47,939 bases of DNA, taken from positions 1 to 47,939 of the forward strand of contig NZ_JACJRS010000043.1 of the NCBI RefSeq assembly GCF_014697375.1. The letters are read 5' to 3'. Position 1 is the stretch's first letter. Each line of letters begins with the position of its first letter. The translations under genes were made by a program, and so were the position numbers. The notes under the pieces were generated by a model that did not search any database, had not been told where the DNA came from, and saw only the letters and a program-made list of their open reading frames with translations. This stretch comes from Phormidium sp. FACHB-1136 (GTDB lineage Bacteria; Cyanobacteriota; Cyanobacteriia; Phormidesmidales; Phormidesmidaceae). Below are positions 23,478 to 32,597 of this stretch, piece by piece.

Positions 23478-24545
23478 ATGACGAAAGGTTCAAAGTGGTC
23501 AAAGTGGGGCTTTTTGGCGCTGGTGGTGCCCGTGGCAGCGGGGATCGCGGCTTGGCAGGGGTGGGCCTGGTGGAGTTGGGCCACAAGCCCTGTGGTGACG
23601 GACGCCACCGAGCAAGGTGCCGATCAAACTGTCCAGATTCAAATTCCCCCCGGCACATCGGGCCAGCAAATTGGCCAAGACCTAGAGGCGGCGGGCTTAA
23701 TTCGGTCGGCCCTAGCCTGGAAGTGGTGGTCTCGCTGGCAGGTGCGGCAGACCGACGGGGGCGGTTTCCAAGCGGGCACCTACGCCCTAGCCCCCACCAG
23801 TTCCATGACCGACATTGCTGAAACCATTTGGACGGGGCAGGTGGTGCAGACATCCTTCACCATTCCCGAAGGCTGGAACCTGCGCCAAATGGCCGCATAC
23901 TTCGAGCAGGAAGGCTTCTTCTCCGCCGAGGAGTTTCTAGCGGTAACCGAGGAAATTCCCCGTGATCGGTTTCCGTGGCTCCCCGACGGCCTTCCTCACC
24001 TGGAGGGCTTTTTGTTCCCCAACACCTACCAACTCCCCGCCGAGGGCATCACCGCCACCCAGGTACGGGACATCATGCTTAAGCAGTTTGAGACCTTGGC
24101 TCTGCCCCTCTACGACCCCAGCGCCATCGATCTTTCTCTGCTAGAGTGGGTCACCCTCAGCAGCATTGTGGAAAAAGAATCCGTGGTGGAAGAAGAACGG
24201 GGTACGATTGCCGGGGTGTTCACCAATCGGCTGGAGCAAGACATTCCCCTGGGGGCCGATCCCACCGTGGAATACGGCCTCGGCATTACCCAAACCCCAG
24301 AGCAACCGTTGACCTGGGCACAGGTAGGCACCCCCTCGCCCTATAACACCTACATCAACCCCGGCTTGCCGCCCACGCCCATTGCCAGCCCCGGTCAGGC
24401 TAGCCTGGAGGCCGTGCTCAACCCTGAGGATACCGAGTATCTCTTCTTTGTGGCCCGCTACGATGGCACCCATGTCTTTAGCCGCACCCTGGCGGAGCAT
24501 GAAGCGGCCAAGAATACCATTCGCGAAACGTTTAATAACAACTAG
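23478..24545 (+). CDS. mltG: Endolytic transglycosylase MltG
   Basis: Inner-membrane peptidoglycan enzyme of 355 residues that cuts nascent glycan strands and ends their elongation. One N-terminal transmembrane helix (FLALVVPVAAGIAAWQGW) precedes a LysM-like region (IPPGTSGQQIGQDLEAAG) and the YceG/MltG catalytic domain: FTIPEGWNLRQMA, LPHLEGFLFPNTYQLP, LSSIVEKES with the catalytic Glu, YNTYINPGLPPTPIASPG and EDTEYLFFVAR. Length and motifs are normal. The yqeG gene follows 30 bases downstream. Confidence 0.95.
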   Translation: MTKGSKWSKWGFLALVVPVAAGIAAWQGWAWWSWATSPVVTDATEQGADQTVQIQIPPGTSGQQIGQDLEAAGLIRSALAWKWWSRWQVRQTDGGGFQAGTYALAPTSSMTDIAETIWTGQVVQTSFTIPEGWNLRQMAAYFEQEGFFSAEEFLAVTEEIPRDRFPWLPDGLPHLEGFLFPNTYQLPAEGITATQVRDIMLKQFETLALPLYDPSAIDLSLLEWVTLSSIVEKESVVEEERGTIAGVFTNRLEQDIPLGADPTVEYGLGITQTPEQPLTWAQVGTPSPYNTYINPGLPPTPIASPGQASLEAVLNPEDTEYLFFVARYDGTHVFSRTLAEHEAAKNTIRETFNNN

Positions 24546-24575
24546 CGGGATTCAGCCTGATGGTGGGGCTTGGTG

Positions 24576-25106
24576 ATGGTCTGGTCTAGCCTGTTTGAAC
24601 CGAACCTGGTGCTGGGGGGCAGTGTGTTTGACCTCTCCCCCGATCTCATGCGTCGCCACAATCTTAAGGGGTTGATCCTCGATGTGGACGATACCCTGGT
24701 GCCCCTGCGGCAGGCTGAAAGCGACCCCGATCTGGCGGACTGGATGGCCAGTATCAAAGCAGTGGGCGACGTTTGGTTAGTTAGCAACAACGTCAACAGT
24801 AGCCGCATTAAGCGCATTGCCACTCCCCTGGAGGTGCCCTATCTCACGAGTGCGGGTAAGCCCTCTCGTCGCAAGCTCAAGCAAGCCCTGGAGGCCATGG
24901 CTCTCCCCCCGGAACAGGTGGCGATGGTGGGAGATCGGTTGCTCACCGATGTGTTGGCGGGCAATCGCCTGGGGCTCTTCACCATTTTGGTGGATCCCAT
25001 GCCGACCCTAGATCAGGATCGCCCGCGCCACTCCTGTCTGCGCACCCTGGAGATCGCGATGCTCAGGCTGGTGGGCGTTTCCCTAGAGATCCCACCGCCG
25101 TCCTAG
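24576..25106 (+). CDS. YqeG-family HAD IIIA phosphatase
   Basis: HAD-superfamily phosphatase of 176 residues. Motif I is LDVDDTLVP, motif II is WLVSNN, and motif III/IV is the TSAGKPSRRKLKQAL Lys plus MVGDRLLTDVLAGNRLG, the order typical of YqeG/PGP-like phosphatases. In plants and cyanobacteria relatives dephosphorylate phosphatidylglycerophosphate, which fits the need for phosphatidylglycerol in thylakoids, but the substrate here is inferred. The ATG at 24576 is used; GTG (24573) and TTG (24570) are in frame just upstream. Confidence 0.87.
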   Translation: MVWSSLFEPNLVLGGSVFDLSPDLMRRHNLKGLILDVDDTLVPLRQAESDPDLADWMASIKAVGDVWLVSNNVNSSRIKRIATPLEVPYLTSAGKPSRRKLKQALEAMALPPEQVAMVGDRLLTDVLAGNRLGLFTILVDPMPTLDQDRPRHSCLRTLEIAMLRLVGVSLEIPPPS

Positions 25107-25543
25107 CCTATCTGACGGCCTAAGTTTCCTAGCCAAGCCCGTGGCATCTCAATCCCGTGGCCAATTCGTGGCACCCGCCCTTCGGCTGGACTTCAAATAT
25201 TTTTGTAACGAAATACCAAGATGCTTCATAACGACGGGGAAAACGTTAGGGAGGAAAACATAAAGAAAAGATTACGGATTCCCCTAGGCCCGAAAAGTGG
25301 CGCGATAATTGAGAAAGATAAATAAAGGTCACACCTAATAAAGACCTTTAAGTTCAATAAACCCTTTAATAAACTCCTTCTGGGTGTCGGTTATCTCGGT
25401 AACTGGCACCCAAATTTTATTGGAAGCCCTGTTCCCAGGGCAACGGGCATCCTTCAGGGCATTCTCAGGGGCAATCGGCCTGATAGACCAAGCTGGATAG
25501 GTGAGGGCGTAGTATCGAAAGGGATCATGAGCAAAAGGAATCT
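25107..25543. promoter_or_regulatory. Long leader region before proB with two hairpins
   Basis: 437 bases without a convincing gene. Two inverted repeats stand out: AAAGGTC/GACCTTT (25324-25349) and a longer hairpin with GGGTG/CACCC and GTTA/TAAC arms (25382-25411) followed by an AT-rich tract. An ORF of 34 codons at 25221-25325 has no ribosome site at its ATG. The region most likely carries the proB promoter, a leader RNA or an unrecognised small RNA. Confidence 0.45.
25382..25411 (+). terminator. Hairpin followed by AT-rich tract upstream of proB
   Basis: GGGTG (25382-25386) pairs with CACCC (25407-25411) and an inner GTTA pairs with TAAC around a short loop; AAATTTTATT follows. It resembles an intrinsic terminator or attenuator 130 bases before proB and would end any transcript entering from 25.2-25.4 kb. 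Confidence 0.45.
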
Positions 25544-26671
25544 ATGACGGTGAGTGCGGCACAAACCCTGGTGGTCAAAATTGGCACGTCCAGCTTGGCG
25601 GGGCCGGGGCTGGGGCAATTTGCCCTGTCTACCTTGGCGAGTTTGGTGGAAACCCTGTGCCTGCTGCGGAGCCAGGGGCATCAGGTGGTGCTGGTGTCTT
25701 CGGGGGCGGTGGGGATTGGCTGTCGGCGGTTGGCCATGGCCGAACGCCCCAAGACGTTGGCCATGAAGCAGGCCGTGGCGGCGGTGGGCCAAGGGCGGCT
25801 GATGCGGATTTATGACGACCTGTTTTCGGCCCTAAACCAACCCATTGCCCAGGTGTTGCTCACTCGCAGCGATTTGGCCCAGCGTTCCCGCTATGTCAAC
25901 AGCTATCGCACCTTTCGGCAGTTGCTTGCCCTGGGGGTGGTTCCCATCGTCAACGAAAACGACACGGTGGCGGTGGAGGAACTGAAGTTTGGCGATAATG
26001 ATACGCTCTCGGCCTTGGTGGCCAGCCTGATTGGGGCTGACTGGCTATTTATTCTCACCGATGTGGATCGGATCTACTCCGCCGACCCCCGGTCTAACCC
26101 TGATGCCCAGCCCATTTCCCTGATTGAAGACCTCGATACACTAAAAGCCTTGAAGGGGGCGGCGGGGGGCCAAGGCACGACCTGGGGGACGGGGGGCATG
26201 GTGACCAAACTGGAGGCGGCCCAAATTGCCACCACGTCGGGGGTACGCACGGTGATCACGAACGGTAAGCAGCCGGGAAATATTCTGCGGGTACTGCAAG
26301 GCGAAGCCGTGGGAACTCAGGTGGTGGCCCAACCCCGCCCCAACCGAGGCCGTAAGCGCTGGATTGCCGCCAGTTTGCCCCCCAATGGACGGCTTTATGT
26401 GGATGAGGGCGCGGCCAAGGCCATTCTGGGCCGGGGCAAGTCGCTGCTGGCGGCGGGGGTTACCCAGGTGGCGGGGGAGTTCCAACCCCAGGATGCGGTG
26501 CAGCTTTGTACCCCCGATGGAGAGGAAATTGCCCGTGGCATCGTCAACTATGGCGATCAGGATCTAAAACGGATTATGGGGCGACATTCCGACGAAATTC
26601 CCCAGATTTTGGGCTACGTTGGGGCCGATACCGTCATCCACCGAGATAACCTGGTCGTCCTCAAGCCCTAG
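25544..26671 (+). CDS. proB: Glutamate 5-kinase
   Basis: First enzyme of proline synthesis, 375 residues, phosphorylating glutamate to gamma-glutamyl phosphate with ATP. The amino-acid-kinase domain ([74 protein letters not shown]) is followed by a C-terminal PUA domain (from about residue 280, [20 protein letters not shown]). The ATG at 25544 has AAGGA five bases upstream. Feedback inhibition by proline is usual for the family. Confidence 0.96.
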   Translation: MTVSAAQTLVVKIGTSSLAGPGLGQFALSTLASLVETLCLLRSQGHQVVLVSSGAVGIGCRRLAMAERPKTLAMKQAVAAVGQGRLMRIYDDLFSALNQPIAQVLLTRSDLAQRSRYVNSYRTFRQLLALGVVPIVNENDTVAVEELKFGDNDTLSALVASLIGADWLFILTDVDRIYSADPRSNPDAQPISLIEDLDTLKALKGAAGGQGTTWGTGGMVTKLEAAQIATTSGVRTVITNGKQPGNILRVLQGEAVGTQVVAQPRPNRGRKRWIAASLPPNGRLYVDEGAAKAILGRGKSLLAAGVTQVAGEFQPQDAVQLCTPDGEEIARGIVNYGDQDLKRIMGRHSDEIPQILGYVGADTVIHRDNLVVLKP

Positions 26672-26754
26672 GACGATCCTCGTCTAGATTCACCGCGATC
26701 CGCCGTCTCCGGTTAACCGTTCCATCCCAGGTCTGTTCCTATTCCCCATCCCCT

Positions 26755-27543
26755 ATGAACGCCATCCCCTCCTCCCCAAAGTCTGGTCTTGGCTGGGCCA
26801 TCGGCACCATCGTCGCCATTGTCGCCACCCTGGCCGTCAACACCCTCTCCAACCTGTACCCACCAGGGGGGCAAAACGTGGGGGAAATTTCCAACACCGT
26901 CCTCGCTGGAGTGCTGATTACCCCGGCTAACTATGCTTTCATCATCTGGGGCGTGATTTACCTGGGGTTAATCGCCTACGCCGTCTATCAATTTCATCCA
27001 GGGCGGCGCACCGACCCCAAAATTCAGCGGGTCAACCAATGGCTGATCCTCGCCTGTGTGGCCCAGGTGGTTTGGATTTTCCTGTTTACCTTCCAGTGGT
27101 TCGCGGCATCTATCCTGGCCATGCTGGTCATTTTGGGATCGCTGATTCAGATCTACCTCACCCTCGCCATGGGCCGATCCCGAACCTCCCGCCAGCGGCG
27201 ATGGATGGCCCACATTCCCTTCAGCCTCTATCTAGGCTGGATTGCTGTCGCCACCATCGTCAACATTGCCGCCACCCTCTACGCCGCCAACTGGGGCGGC
27301 CTAGGCCTCAATCCCCTGCTGTGGACAATCGTGATGATGGGCGTCGCAATTCTGTTGGGGGCGGTGGTGCTGTGGCAGCGGCGGGATGTCACCTTTGCCC
27401 TGGTCTTCATCTGGGCACTGGGGGCCATCGCTCAACGTCACGCAGATCAGCCCGCCCTGTGGATGACGGCCCTGGGGGGAATGGTCATTTTGGCCCTAGG
27501 CAGCTTGTGGAGCCTAGGCCGTCCCCGTCTGGGGAAATCCTAG
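26755..27543 (+). CDS. TspO/MBR-related tryptophan-rich membrane protein
   Basis: Polytopic membrane protein of 262 residues with about eight helices, rich in Trp (FIIWGVIYLG, VVWIFLFTFQWFA, YAANWGGLGLNPLLW). It is annotated in relatives as tryptophan-rich sensory protein, distantly like TspO, which binds tetrapyrroles; classical TspO is about 160 residues, so this is an extended relative. The N-terminal segment ITPANYAFIIWGVIYLGL is the strongest match. Nothing in the sequence fixes its ligand. It follows proB by 83 bases on the same strand. Confidence 0.65.
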   Translation: MNAIPSSPKSGLGWAIGTIVAIVATLAVNTLSNLYPPGGQNVGEISNTVLAGVLITPANYAFIIWGVIYLGLIAYAVYQFHPGRRTDPKIQRVNQWLILACVAQVVWIFLFTFQWFAASILAMLVILGSLIQIYLTLAMGRSRTSRQRRWMAHIPFSLYLGWIAVATIVNIAATLYAANWGGLGLNPLLWTIVMMGVAILLGAVVLWQRRDVTFALVFIWALGAIAQRHADQPALWMTALGGMVILALGSLWSLGRPRLGKS

Positions 27544-27619
27544 CCTAGGGTAGGATCGTCAACCCTTAGGTCCCTGATCGGTTGTCAATAGGTCTACGCT
27601 CCTGGGAGGAAAGCATCGG

Positions 27620-28480
27620 ATGGGATCACGACTCGCCGCCATTGCCACCGCCTTCGACAATGTCTACAGCGGCTGGATTTTGTGGAATTTGTTCCTCGCC
27701 TTTGTACCGTTGCTGCTCAGCTTTTGGCTGTTTCGCCCCCGTGCCCTTCCCCGCCGTTGGTTTCAGCTATTGATAGGAGTTGTGACCGCCATCGGGGTCA
27801 TCGGGCTTTGGACTAGGGTGCCCAATGTGCTACGAACCTGGGGCCAAACCCTCGGCAATGCCCTGATAGGAGACATCAGTGCTCTCCTGCGATTGAGTTG
27901 GCTAGCGGTAGTGCTGCTGCTGGTGATAGGGCTGTGGCAGTGGGGGCTAAGTCCGAGGGATACGCGCCGTCCTTGGCTGTGGTGGCTGGGGGTAGTGGTG
28001 TTCATCGCCTTTTTGCCCAATGCCCCCTACGTCCTCACCGACATCATCCACCTCATTCGCGGCACTCGCACTGGCGCTAGCCCGACCTGGGTGATTGCCC
28101 TTGTCTTTGTACCCATCCACATCACGGCGATTGTTCTAGGGTTTGAAGCCTACGTGATTTCCATCCTCAACGTGGCCTACTACCTAAAACAACAAGGGGC
28201 CAAAGCCTTCATTTTGCCCATGGAACTCACGATGCACGCCCTCTCCGCCATTGGCATTTACCTAGGCCGCTTCATCCGGTTCAATAGCTGGGACTTGGTG
28301 ACCGGGCCTCTCGATGTCCTCACCGATACCCTGAATATTCTCACCTCTAAGCGACCCCTGGCCGTCGTCATCGTCACCGTTGTGATTTTGACCGTACTGT
28401 ATTGGCTGATGAAGCAAATCACCCTAGGGCTAAAGCTACGCATCCACTACGCCCGCCAAGGCATTGATGCCCTCAGCTAG
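27620..28480 (+). CDS. DUF1361 membrane protein
   Basis: Polytopic membrane protein of 286 residues with about seven helices, matching DUF1361: NLFLAFVPLLLSFWLF near the N-terminus, the loop FLPNAPYVLTDIIHLI, and LYWLMKQITLG near the C-terminus. The ATG at 27620 has GGGAGGA nine bases upstream. Function unknown. Downstream, 28481-28766 holds a partial copy of a dispersed repeat. Confidence 0.8.
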   Translation: MGSRLAAIATAFDNVYSGWILWNLFLAFVPLLLSFWLFRPRALPRRWFQLLIGVVTAIGVIGLWTRVPNVLRTWGQTLGNALIGDISALLRLSWLAVVLLLVIGLWQWGLSPRDTRRPWLWWLGVVVFIAFLPNAPYVLTDIIHLIRGTRTGASPTWVIALVFVPIHITAIVLGFEAYVISILNVAYYLKQQGAKAFILPMELTMHALSAIGIYLGRFIRFNSWDLVTGPLDVLTDTLNILTSKRPLAVVIVTVVILTVLYWLMKQITLGLKLRIHYARQGIDALS

Positions 28481-28667
28481 ACCTTCAGGCACTTTAACGG
28501 CTCTCAGGTTCCTAGTTATAGGCGTTTTTGATCAGAACGAGACCGCTTAAGCGTCTACAGCCCTAGCCCAGCAGATCCTGAATTGTCTCAAAGTTAGTCG
28601 GAATGACTATAACTGCCAAAACGAATCGGCAACGTAGTCCCAGGGTGGGCTCGGTGCATCCTTTCAT

Positions 28668-28745
28668 GCCAACTCCGAGCCAGAAGACTCCGATTCCCAG
28701 GCCGACAAACCTGAGGGGTGAGGAGGTTTCGCCCCTGCGATGGGA
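28668..28745. repeat. Dispersed palindromic repeat, copy 3 (partial, inverted)
   Basis: Matches the reverse complement of one arm of the 35640-35775 element: CCAACTCCGAGCCAGAAGA, then CGATTCCCAGGCCGACAAAC, are shared almost exactly, followed by a diverged GGGGTGAGGAGGTTTCGCCCC hairpin. Its terminal inverted repeats are lost. It sits just beyond the stop of the YbaY-domain gene. Confidence 0.65.
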
Positions 28746-28766
28746 TGGAACTTGGGGTGCCCAGGC

Positions 28767-29990
28767 TTAGCGGCGGACGGGATCTACGACGACTTCTACT
28801 TGGTTGGGGTTACCTTGGCTAATGACCGGGAAACGGCGGGTGTTGATGAATTGTAGTTCGCCATCGATGGTGATGCGGGCCTGCACGGCGTAGGTCATGC
28901 GGGGATCGATTTGGTCGGGGTTGTAGATCAGTTCAAAGGGGATGGGCACTTGCCGTCCGCCGGTGACGATACTTTGGCTGGCCAGGGTGATGGCGGGGGC
29001 ATCGGCGCGGCTAACGTCCACCAATTGCACCTCTAGGATGGCATTGGGGGGCAGGGCGATGCGGGGGCGATAGGTTACCGTGCCTGTAACTGTGGCCAGA
29101 TCGGTTTGCTCCACATTGTTCACCTCAAAGGTTTGAGCACCATTGGGGGCGATGCTAATCTGCACCGAGGAGACTTCCCCGGTGCCGCTGTATCGGTATT
29201 GGATGCCGCCTACAGAGGAAATGGCCACCGCCCGTCCGCCATCTACCGCTAGGCGACCCGTTCTGCGATTAAACACATTGATGTAGGGCTGGCTCTCTTG
29301 GGTGAACACCCGCACGGCATAGGTGGAGGTGTTGGTGAAAACAAGGGTGCCGTCAGGAACGCCGCCAGGAACCCGCTCTGGAGTAGGCAGTTGGGCTAGT
29401 TCGCTGAGAATGCCGCCATCGGCCACAAAGGTGCGGTTAATCACCTCGGTTTGGGTGAGCTGGGACAGGAAAAGGCGTTGGTCACCAATGGCCATGGGAC
29501 CGTTCATCATAATCCGTTCCCCCAGCGGCACTGGGTTGAGCGCTTGAGCCGATCCATCAATATCCATCAGGGCGACCACATAGGTGGAGAGGGATGTACC
29601 GTCCTCGGAGATCACGCCCAGAATCACCGCTGCATCATCCTTGTCGTCGCCATTGAGATCCCCAAAGGCCATCCAGCCCGGTTCGTTGGCCAGGGCCACG
29701 CCCCAACCCTCTTCGGCCCCATACTGGCCGTTTGTCAGGGTAATCTCGGTATACATAGCGTCTTGTACCCCGGTGGTGGGTACCAGGTAAGTCCCATTTT
29801 GGACGGTTTCCCAGCGATGACACCAGGCTCGTTTGGCTGGGCTAAACACCTCACGGGTGAGGCAGTTGTGCCATTCTGCCTCCATTTGGGCGCGGGCGAG
29901 TTGGCCAAAGTCCATCGCGCCGAGGCCAAGCCCTAGGGCCAGTAGCCCCAGTCCTGGTTTAATCCCACGGATTAGCGTATGTTTTGTCAT
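28767..29990 (-). CDS. Exported protein with C-terminal YbaY/YscW-like domain
   Basis: Secreted protein of 407 residues. An N-terminal signal peptide (TLIRGIKPGLGLLALGLGLG, cleaved near ARAQ) leads to a region with an FG-GAP/EF-hand-like Asp loop (GDLNGDDKDDAAVIL) and then a C-terminal YbaY/YscW-type beta-sandwich (about 295-405): VTGTVTYRPRIALPPNAILE, VQLVDVSRADAPAITLASQ, PIPFELIYNPDQIDPRMTYA. The C-terminal domain is common in envelope lipoproteins; joined to this N-terminal half it looks cyanobacteria-specific. No lipobox, so periplasmic or extracellular. Function unknown. Confidence 0.72.
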   Translation of the reverse strand: MTKHTLIRGIKPGLGLLALGLGLGAMDFGQLARAQMEAEWHNCLTREVFSPAKRAWCHRWETVQNGTYLVPTTGVQDAMYTEITLTNGQYGAEEGWGVALANEPGWMAFGDLNGDDKDDAAVILGVISEDGTSLSTYVVALMDIDGSAQALNPVPLGERIMMNGPMAIGDQRLFLSQLTQTEVINRTFVADGGILSELAQLPTPERVPGGVPDGTLVFTNTSTYAVRVFTQESQPYINVFNRRTGRLAVDGGRAVAISSVGGIQYRYSGTGEVSSVQISIAPNGAQTFEVNNVEQTDLATVTGTVTYRPRIALPPNAILEVQLVDVSRADAPAITLASQSIVTGGRQVPIPFELIYNPDQIDPRMTYAVQARITIDGELQFINTRRFPVISQGNPNQVEVVVDPVRR

Positions 29991-30282
29991 GGGGTCACCT
30001 CACATCCACAGCATCAAGGGCGGTCTCATTTCTTTGCGGTCATCCCCACTGTACTGAGTGGGAGCCTCCCGGCGACGGAAGTTACGGTTTTAGTAACGAT
30101 TTCATGGGAAGGGGGCGCACCTGATGGTTGGGCTATTCAGGAGGACGAAGGCCAGACCAAGGATCACGATCAGGGCTGCTGGGGTCGGAACGCATCGACG
30201 GACACACAAGATTATGGTGTGGCCCCGCAAGCTGCGTTATCATCCAGATTACATAGACTGATAGGCTATATCGAGGATTGCA

Positions 30283-31692
30283 ATGCTGGAGGGGTCAATA
30301 CTGCAACGGTTGGTAAAGGGCCGCACCGAGCCTGAGACCACTCCCCTCAATTATGGGGTGTACTACAAAAATACCCTGGTAGCCCTATGCCACGCCCTCG
30401 AAGACTTCATTTTGACCGCTGATTCTGGCAATGCCGCCCCCCTCGTGATCACAGCGTTTCAGCGGGGAAAGTGGTATCTCGAAGAAGCCGAACGCTATGC
30501 CGACCTTGCCGATCGGTCTGAGCAGATTGTGATTATGGCCTCCCCGGAGGCAGGGTTCCACGAACACCCTACCAGCCAGCGCCCCAATGTGGCCCTAGTA
30601 GACTTGGCCGATAGTGACCCGGTGGCCCAGGAATGGCATCTGATGATCCTGTCGCCCACCTACAGCGCCATGGTGCTGTGCCAAGAGCTTTCCGAGGCCG
30701 ACTATGGCAAGGCTGGAACTCCCAGCAACGACCTAGAGCGCAAATTCTACGGCTTTTGGACCTTCGATGCGGCCCTGGTCTGTCAAACGGTGGAATTGGC
30801 CCTTGATCACATCGGTCAATACAATCCTGTCCTCCAGGCTCAGATCACCGAGCAACTGACCACCCTTCGCCAGCGCACCCCCACCCAGGCTTGCCCCGAC
30901 GCCGCCACTGTGGGCCGCACCGTCACCCAGGTGGTGCAATATCTGCAAACCAGCCGCGATGACCTCAAGGGAAGCTTGGCGTTTAGGCTGGCGGATGACC
31001 TGGATCAAAATTTGGTCTCCAACGAGCTTCAGGCGTTTCTGCGCATGGCCCAACTGGTGGATCTGATCGACCCGATCAACCCCCTAGCGGCCAGCGAAGT
31101 GGTGGCCCTGATCGATATGATGGGCCAATTGCTGGATCTTCCGGCTTGGCAAATTCAACGCCTCCGTCTGGCCGGGATGCTGCACCGCATTGCCCCCATG
31201 GCGGATACCTCCACCCTGGTCAGCGAAGCCCCCAGTTGTCCTCTGGTGGCCGAAGTCCAAGCCCTGCGACTGATGCCCCGGATGCGGGCTGTCGCCGCCA
31301 TCATTACCCACCAAAACGAGCGCTGGGATGGCCAGGGCTATCCCGCTGGGCTGGCCGGAGATAGCATTCCCCTAGAGTCCCGTCTGCTGGCCCTGGTGGC
31401 GGAGTTTCAGCGCCAGGTAGCCCTGACTCGACACCGCCAATCCACCGCCGAAGTCGATCCTGATCCCGACGCGACCCTAGTTTCTCTCTCCGAGGTGTTG
31501 GCCCGTTTCCAGCAGGAGGCAGGGCAGCGCTGGGATCCTAAACTGGTGGAAATGCTAGGTCTGATGGTGATGGGGTTGCAGCAGGGCATGAGTCTGCCCT
31601 CCATTCCCACTAGAATTACCCTGGGGGCTGGCTTGCTGAACCCCGAAGTCGCAGACGCGGCGACGGTCTTTACTGCGCCTGTGCTGTCCTAG
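30283..31692 (+). CDS. DICT sensory domain protein with degenerate HD-GYP-like region
   Basis: Protein of 469 residues. The N-terminal half (about 1-190) is a DICT domain (TLVALCHALEDFILTA, LVITAFQRGKWYLEEAERYA, MILSPTYSAMVLCQELSE, FYGFWTFDAALVCQTVELAL), a cyanobacterial sensory module linked to light signalling. The C-terminal half contains HQNERWDGQGYPAGLAGDSI, which matches the GYP part of HD-GYP phosphodiesterases, but the HD part reads LHRIAP instead of LHDIGK, so a metal-binding Asp is gone. It is probably a c-di-GMP-related regulator without catalysis. GAGGA precedes the ATG by five bases. Confidence 0.72.
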   Translation: MLEGSILQRLVKGRTEPETTPLNYGVYYKNTLVALCHALEDFILTADSGNAAPLVITAFQRGKWYLEEAERYADLADRSEQIVIMASPEAGFHEHPTSQRPNVALVDLADSDPVAQEWHLMILSPTYSAMVLCQELSEADYGKAGTPSNDLERKFYGFWTFDAALVCQTVELALDHIGQYNPVLQAQITEQLTTLRQRTPTQACPDAATVGRTVTQVVQYLQTSRDDLKGSLAFRLADDLDQNLVSNELQAFLRMAQLVDLIDPINPLAASEVVALIDMMGQLLDLPAWQIQRLRLAGMLHRIAPMADTSTLVSEAPSCPLVAEVQALRLMPRMRAVAAIITHQNERWDGQGYPAGLAGDSIPLESRLLALVAEFQRQVALTRHRQSTAEVDPDPDATLVSLSEVLARFQQEAGQRWDPKLVEMLGLMVMGLQQGMSLPSIPTRITLGAGLLNPEVADAATVFTAPVLS

Positions 31693-31797
31693 CCTTGGCA
31701 CCGTTACTGGGGTGGGTGCATCCCGGTCATCCGGCTGGTTTAATGTTGTCAATCTGCCTTCTGCCTCACTGTTCTTTCTGCCCCCTCCTGCTGAGTG

Positions 31798-32457
31798 ATG
31801 TCCCCTGTGCCTACCGACTCTCTTGACCTAGCGGCCCTCAAGGCCGGAAAGCTGCGCCATCTGCCAGGGGCGGACTTGGCGGATGAGGATCTGGCTGGGG
31901 CGGATCTAGCCGGGGTTCAGTTGCCGGGGGCGAATTTAGTCGGGGCCAACCTTAGCCGTGCCAACCTGGCCAAGGCTCACCTGGAGGGGGCGAACCTGAT
32001 GGGGGCCAGTCTGGTCGGGGCCGATCTACGGGCCAGCCTGTGGGGGGCGAACCTGATGCAGTGTGATCTATCGGGGGCCGACTTGCGGGGAGCCAATCTC
32101 CGGGGGGCGAACCTGATGGGGGCGCGTTTTGGCGGCGGCAGCTTGGCCGGGGCTTTCCTGAATGGCTGCACCCTCACCGGGATAAACCTGCAAGGGGTGG
32201 ATCTGCGCGGGGCCGATCTGCGCGGGGCCAACCTCAGCGAGGTCAACCTGAAGGGGGCGGATTTATCAGGGGCCGACCTGCAAGGGGCCAGACTGGCCAA
32301 TGCCAACCTGGAGGAGGCCGACCTGCGCCAAGCGAACCTGTCTGGAGCCGCTTTGACCGGAGCGAATTTGCTCTGTGCCGATCTCAGCCAAACCCGCCTA
32401 GAGGGGGCCAGCATGACTGGAGCTTGCCTAATTGGCACTGTCCTGGATGGGGCTTAG
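31798..32457 (+). CDS. Pentapeptide-repeat protein
   Basis: Protein of 219 residues made almost entirely of A(D/N)LXX pentapeptides, for example ADLAGVQLPGANLVGANLSR and ADLRGANLRGANLMGARFGG, which predicts a quadrilateral beta-helix. A short non-repeat N-terminus (about 25 residues) precedes it. Such proteins are abundant in cyanobacteria; roles range from DNA gyrase mimicry to thylakoid functions. No signal peptide. The ATG at 31798 directly follows a GTG at 31795. It converges on sasA across a palindromic intergenic repeat. Confidence 0.9.
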   Translation: MSPVPTDSLDLAALKAGKLRHLPGADLADEDLAGADLAGVQLPGANLVGANLSRANLAKAHLEGANLMGASLVGADLRASLWGANLMQCDLSGADLRGANLRGANLMGARFGGGSLAGAFLNGCTLTGINLQGVDLRGADLRGANLSEVNLKGADLSGADLQGARLANANLEEADLRQANLSGAALTGANLLCADLSQTRLEGASMTGACLIGTVLDGA

Positions 32458-32498
32458 CCCTTTCTCGTCACCCAGAATCATTAGATCGAAAAGACGAC

Positions 32499-32544
32499 GG
32501 TAGGGTAGGCATCCTGCCTGCCAGGGGACAGCCAAGATGGCTGT
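32499..32544. repeat. Palindromic repeat between convergent genes
   Basis: Two adjacent hairpins: AGGCA-TCC-TGCCT (32507-32519) and ACAGCCA-AGA-TGGCTGT (32528-32544). This arrangement of small palindromes is a recurrent intergenic repeat in cyanobacterial genomes and here lies between the convergent pentapeptide-repeat and sasA genes, where it may also end both transcripts. Confidence 0.55.
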
Positions 32545-32597
32545 TCTACAATGGGGTTGGTGATGGGTTTGTGCTCTACTGAGGATTCGGTGTTCCC

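Noticed and set aside
25221-25325. 34-codon ORF upstream of proB
   Set aside because: The only good ribosome-site-like sequence (AGGGAGG) lies inside it and not before its ATG; kept only as a note on the region.
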